Source: Cyprinodon diabolis
Lineage: Eukaryota > Chordata > Actinopteri > Cyprinodontiformes > Cyprinodontidae
NCBI GenBank assembly: GCA_030533445.1
Contig: CM060065.1
Span: 21,588,474 to 21,652,473 of the forward strand
Length of the DNA: 64,000 nt
Direction: 5' to 3'
Both the position numbers and the translations under genes were made by a program. How positions within the stretch are numbered: the first letter of the stretch is position 1; every line of letters starts with the position of its first letter. Under the pieces are notes generated by a model, which had not been told where the DNA came from, searched no databases, and saw nothing but the letters and a program-made list of their open reading frames with translations. Below are positions 63,122-64,000 of the stretch, piece by piece.

Positions 63122-64000
63122 CAGTGGGGCAAAAAAGTATTTAGTCAGCCACCAATAGTGCAAGTTCTCCCACTTCAAAAGATGAGAGAGGCCGGTAATT
63201 TGCATCACAGATATACCTCAACTATGAGACAAAATGAGAAAAAAAAATCCAGAAAATCACATTGTCTGATTTTTAAAGAATTTATTTGCAAAATATGGTG
63301 GAAAATAAGTATTTGGTCAATAACAAAAGTTCATCTCAATACTTTGTTATATACCCTTTGTTGGCAATGACAGAGATCAAACGTTTTCTGTAAGTCTTCA
63401 CAAGGTTTTCACACACTGTTGCTGGTATTTTGGCCCATTCCTCCATGCAGATCTCCTCTAGAGCAGTGATGTTCTGGGGCTGTCGCTGGGCAACACGGAC
63501 TTTCAACTCCCCCCAAAGATTTTCTATGGGGTTGAGAACTGGAGACTGGCTAGGCCACACCAGGACCTTGAAATGCTTCTTACGAAGCCACTCCTTCGTT
63601 ACCCGGGCGGTGTGTTTGGGATCATTGTCATGCTGAAAGACCCAGCCACGTTTCATCTTCAATGCCCTTGCTGATGGAAGGAGGTTTTCACTCAAAATTT
63701 GACGATACATGACTCCATTCATTCTTTCCTTCACACGGATCAGTCGTCCTGGTCCCTTAGCAGAAAAACAGCCCCAAAGCATGATGTTTCCACCCCCATG
63801 CTTCACTGTAGGTATGGTGTTCTTTGGATGCAACTCAGCATTCTCTCTCCTCCAAACAAGACGAGTAGAGTTTTTACCAAAAAGTTCTATTTTGGTTTCA
63901 TCTGACCATATGATATTCTCCCAGTCATCGTCTGGATCATCCAAATGCTCTCTAGCAAACTTGAGACGGGCCTTGACATGTACTGGCTTAAGCAGGGGGA
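63122..64000 (-). mobile_element. second copy of the IR/DR Tc1-like element, cut by window edge
   Basis: The left terminus CAGTGGGGC follows a TA at 63120-63121, and the sequence tracks the 52565-54168 copy with scattered substitutions. The orientation is the same. It lies in the intron upstream of window exon 1. The other end is past 64000. Confidence 0.95.
63336..64000 (-). CDS. Tc1-family transposase, C-terminal two thirds (partial at edge)
   Basis: The frame is open from the window edge to the stop and covers residues about 121-340 of the family protein. The catalytic Asp in IWSDET, Asp in FQHDND and Glu in [10 protein letters not shown] are all present. Compared with the 52781-53803 copy it has substitutions including Thr for Asn in the KN-IPT stretch, Val for Asp in SPVLNP, and Arg for Cys near the end. 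The SPDLNP Asp is well conserved in the family, so its change may reduce activity. Confidence 0.92.
   Translation of the reverse strand, partial: PLLKPVHVKARLKFAREHLDDPDDDWENIIWSDETKIELFGKNSTRLVWRRENAELHPKNTIPTVKHGGGNIMLWGCFSAKGPGRLIRVKERMNGVMYRQILSENLLPSARALKMKRGWVFQHDNDPKHTARVTKEWLRKKHFKVLVWPSQSPVLNPIENLWGELKVRVAQRQPQNITALEEICMEEWAKIPATVCENLVKTYRKRLISVIANKGYITKY

Noticed and set aside
1..64000. CRISPR arrays, rRNA, prokaryotic operons, intact viral genes
   Set aside because: None seen. All mobile sequence recognised is eukaryotic transposon or retrotransposon material.

Overview
The window looks like teleost fish nuclear DNA. It is AT-rich, with one long multi-exon gene on the minus strand, GT-AG introns, and many fish-type transposable elements: Tc1/mariner copies with open transposase frames, non-LTR retrotransposon remnants, hAT and fold-back MITEs, and SINE-like tails. 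I see no prokaryotic gene organisation, CRISPR array or rRNA.

The right half (35820-62861) is the 3' part of a kinesin-8 motor gene, best matched to kif18a, transcribed on the minus strand. I could place 14 exons with compatible splice phases. Together they give 2145 nt: 714 codons plus a stop. They cover the motor domain from just before switch I, then neck, coiled coil and basic tail. The P-loop and earlier motor exons lie past position 64000. The introns hold two nearly identical Tc1 elements in the same orientation (52565-54168 and from 63122 to the edge), a pair of diverged paralogous repeats (46690-48095 and 57095-58395), a non-autonomous hAT element, LINE debris and SINE-like tails.

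The left half (1-35700) has no protein-coding gene I can support. Positions 1 to about 4900 keep CpG, homopurine tracts and several good minus-strand splice donors. In vertebrates the BDNF gene lies next to KIF18A in the same orientation, so this end may carry the 5' promoters and non-coding exons of bdnf, with the coding exon off the left edge. That is inference from gene order. From 4900 to 33240 the sequence is intergenic and studded with repeats: Tc1 debris, a long decayed LINE on the minus strand (14690-16590), TGTCAT-bounded repeats, L2-like tails, a fold-back MITE, a deletion derivative of a helicase-bearing element, a hairpin and a (TA)35 microsatellite. At 33240-34487 sits an apparently complete Tc1-family transposon with perfect 29-bp ends and an uninterrupted DD34E transposase.

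The main interest is transposon biology inside a mitotic kinesin gene: recent Tc1 copies, a hAT insertion whose empty site survives in a paralogous repeat, a splice acceptor built on a pure T22 run, and a possible alternative terminal exon.
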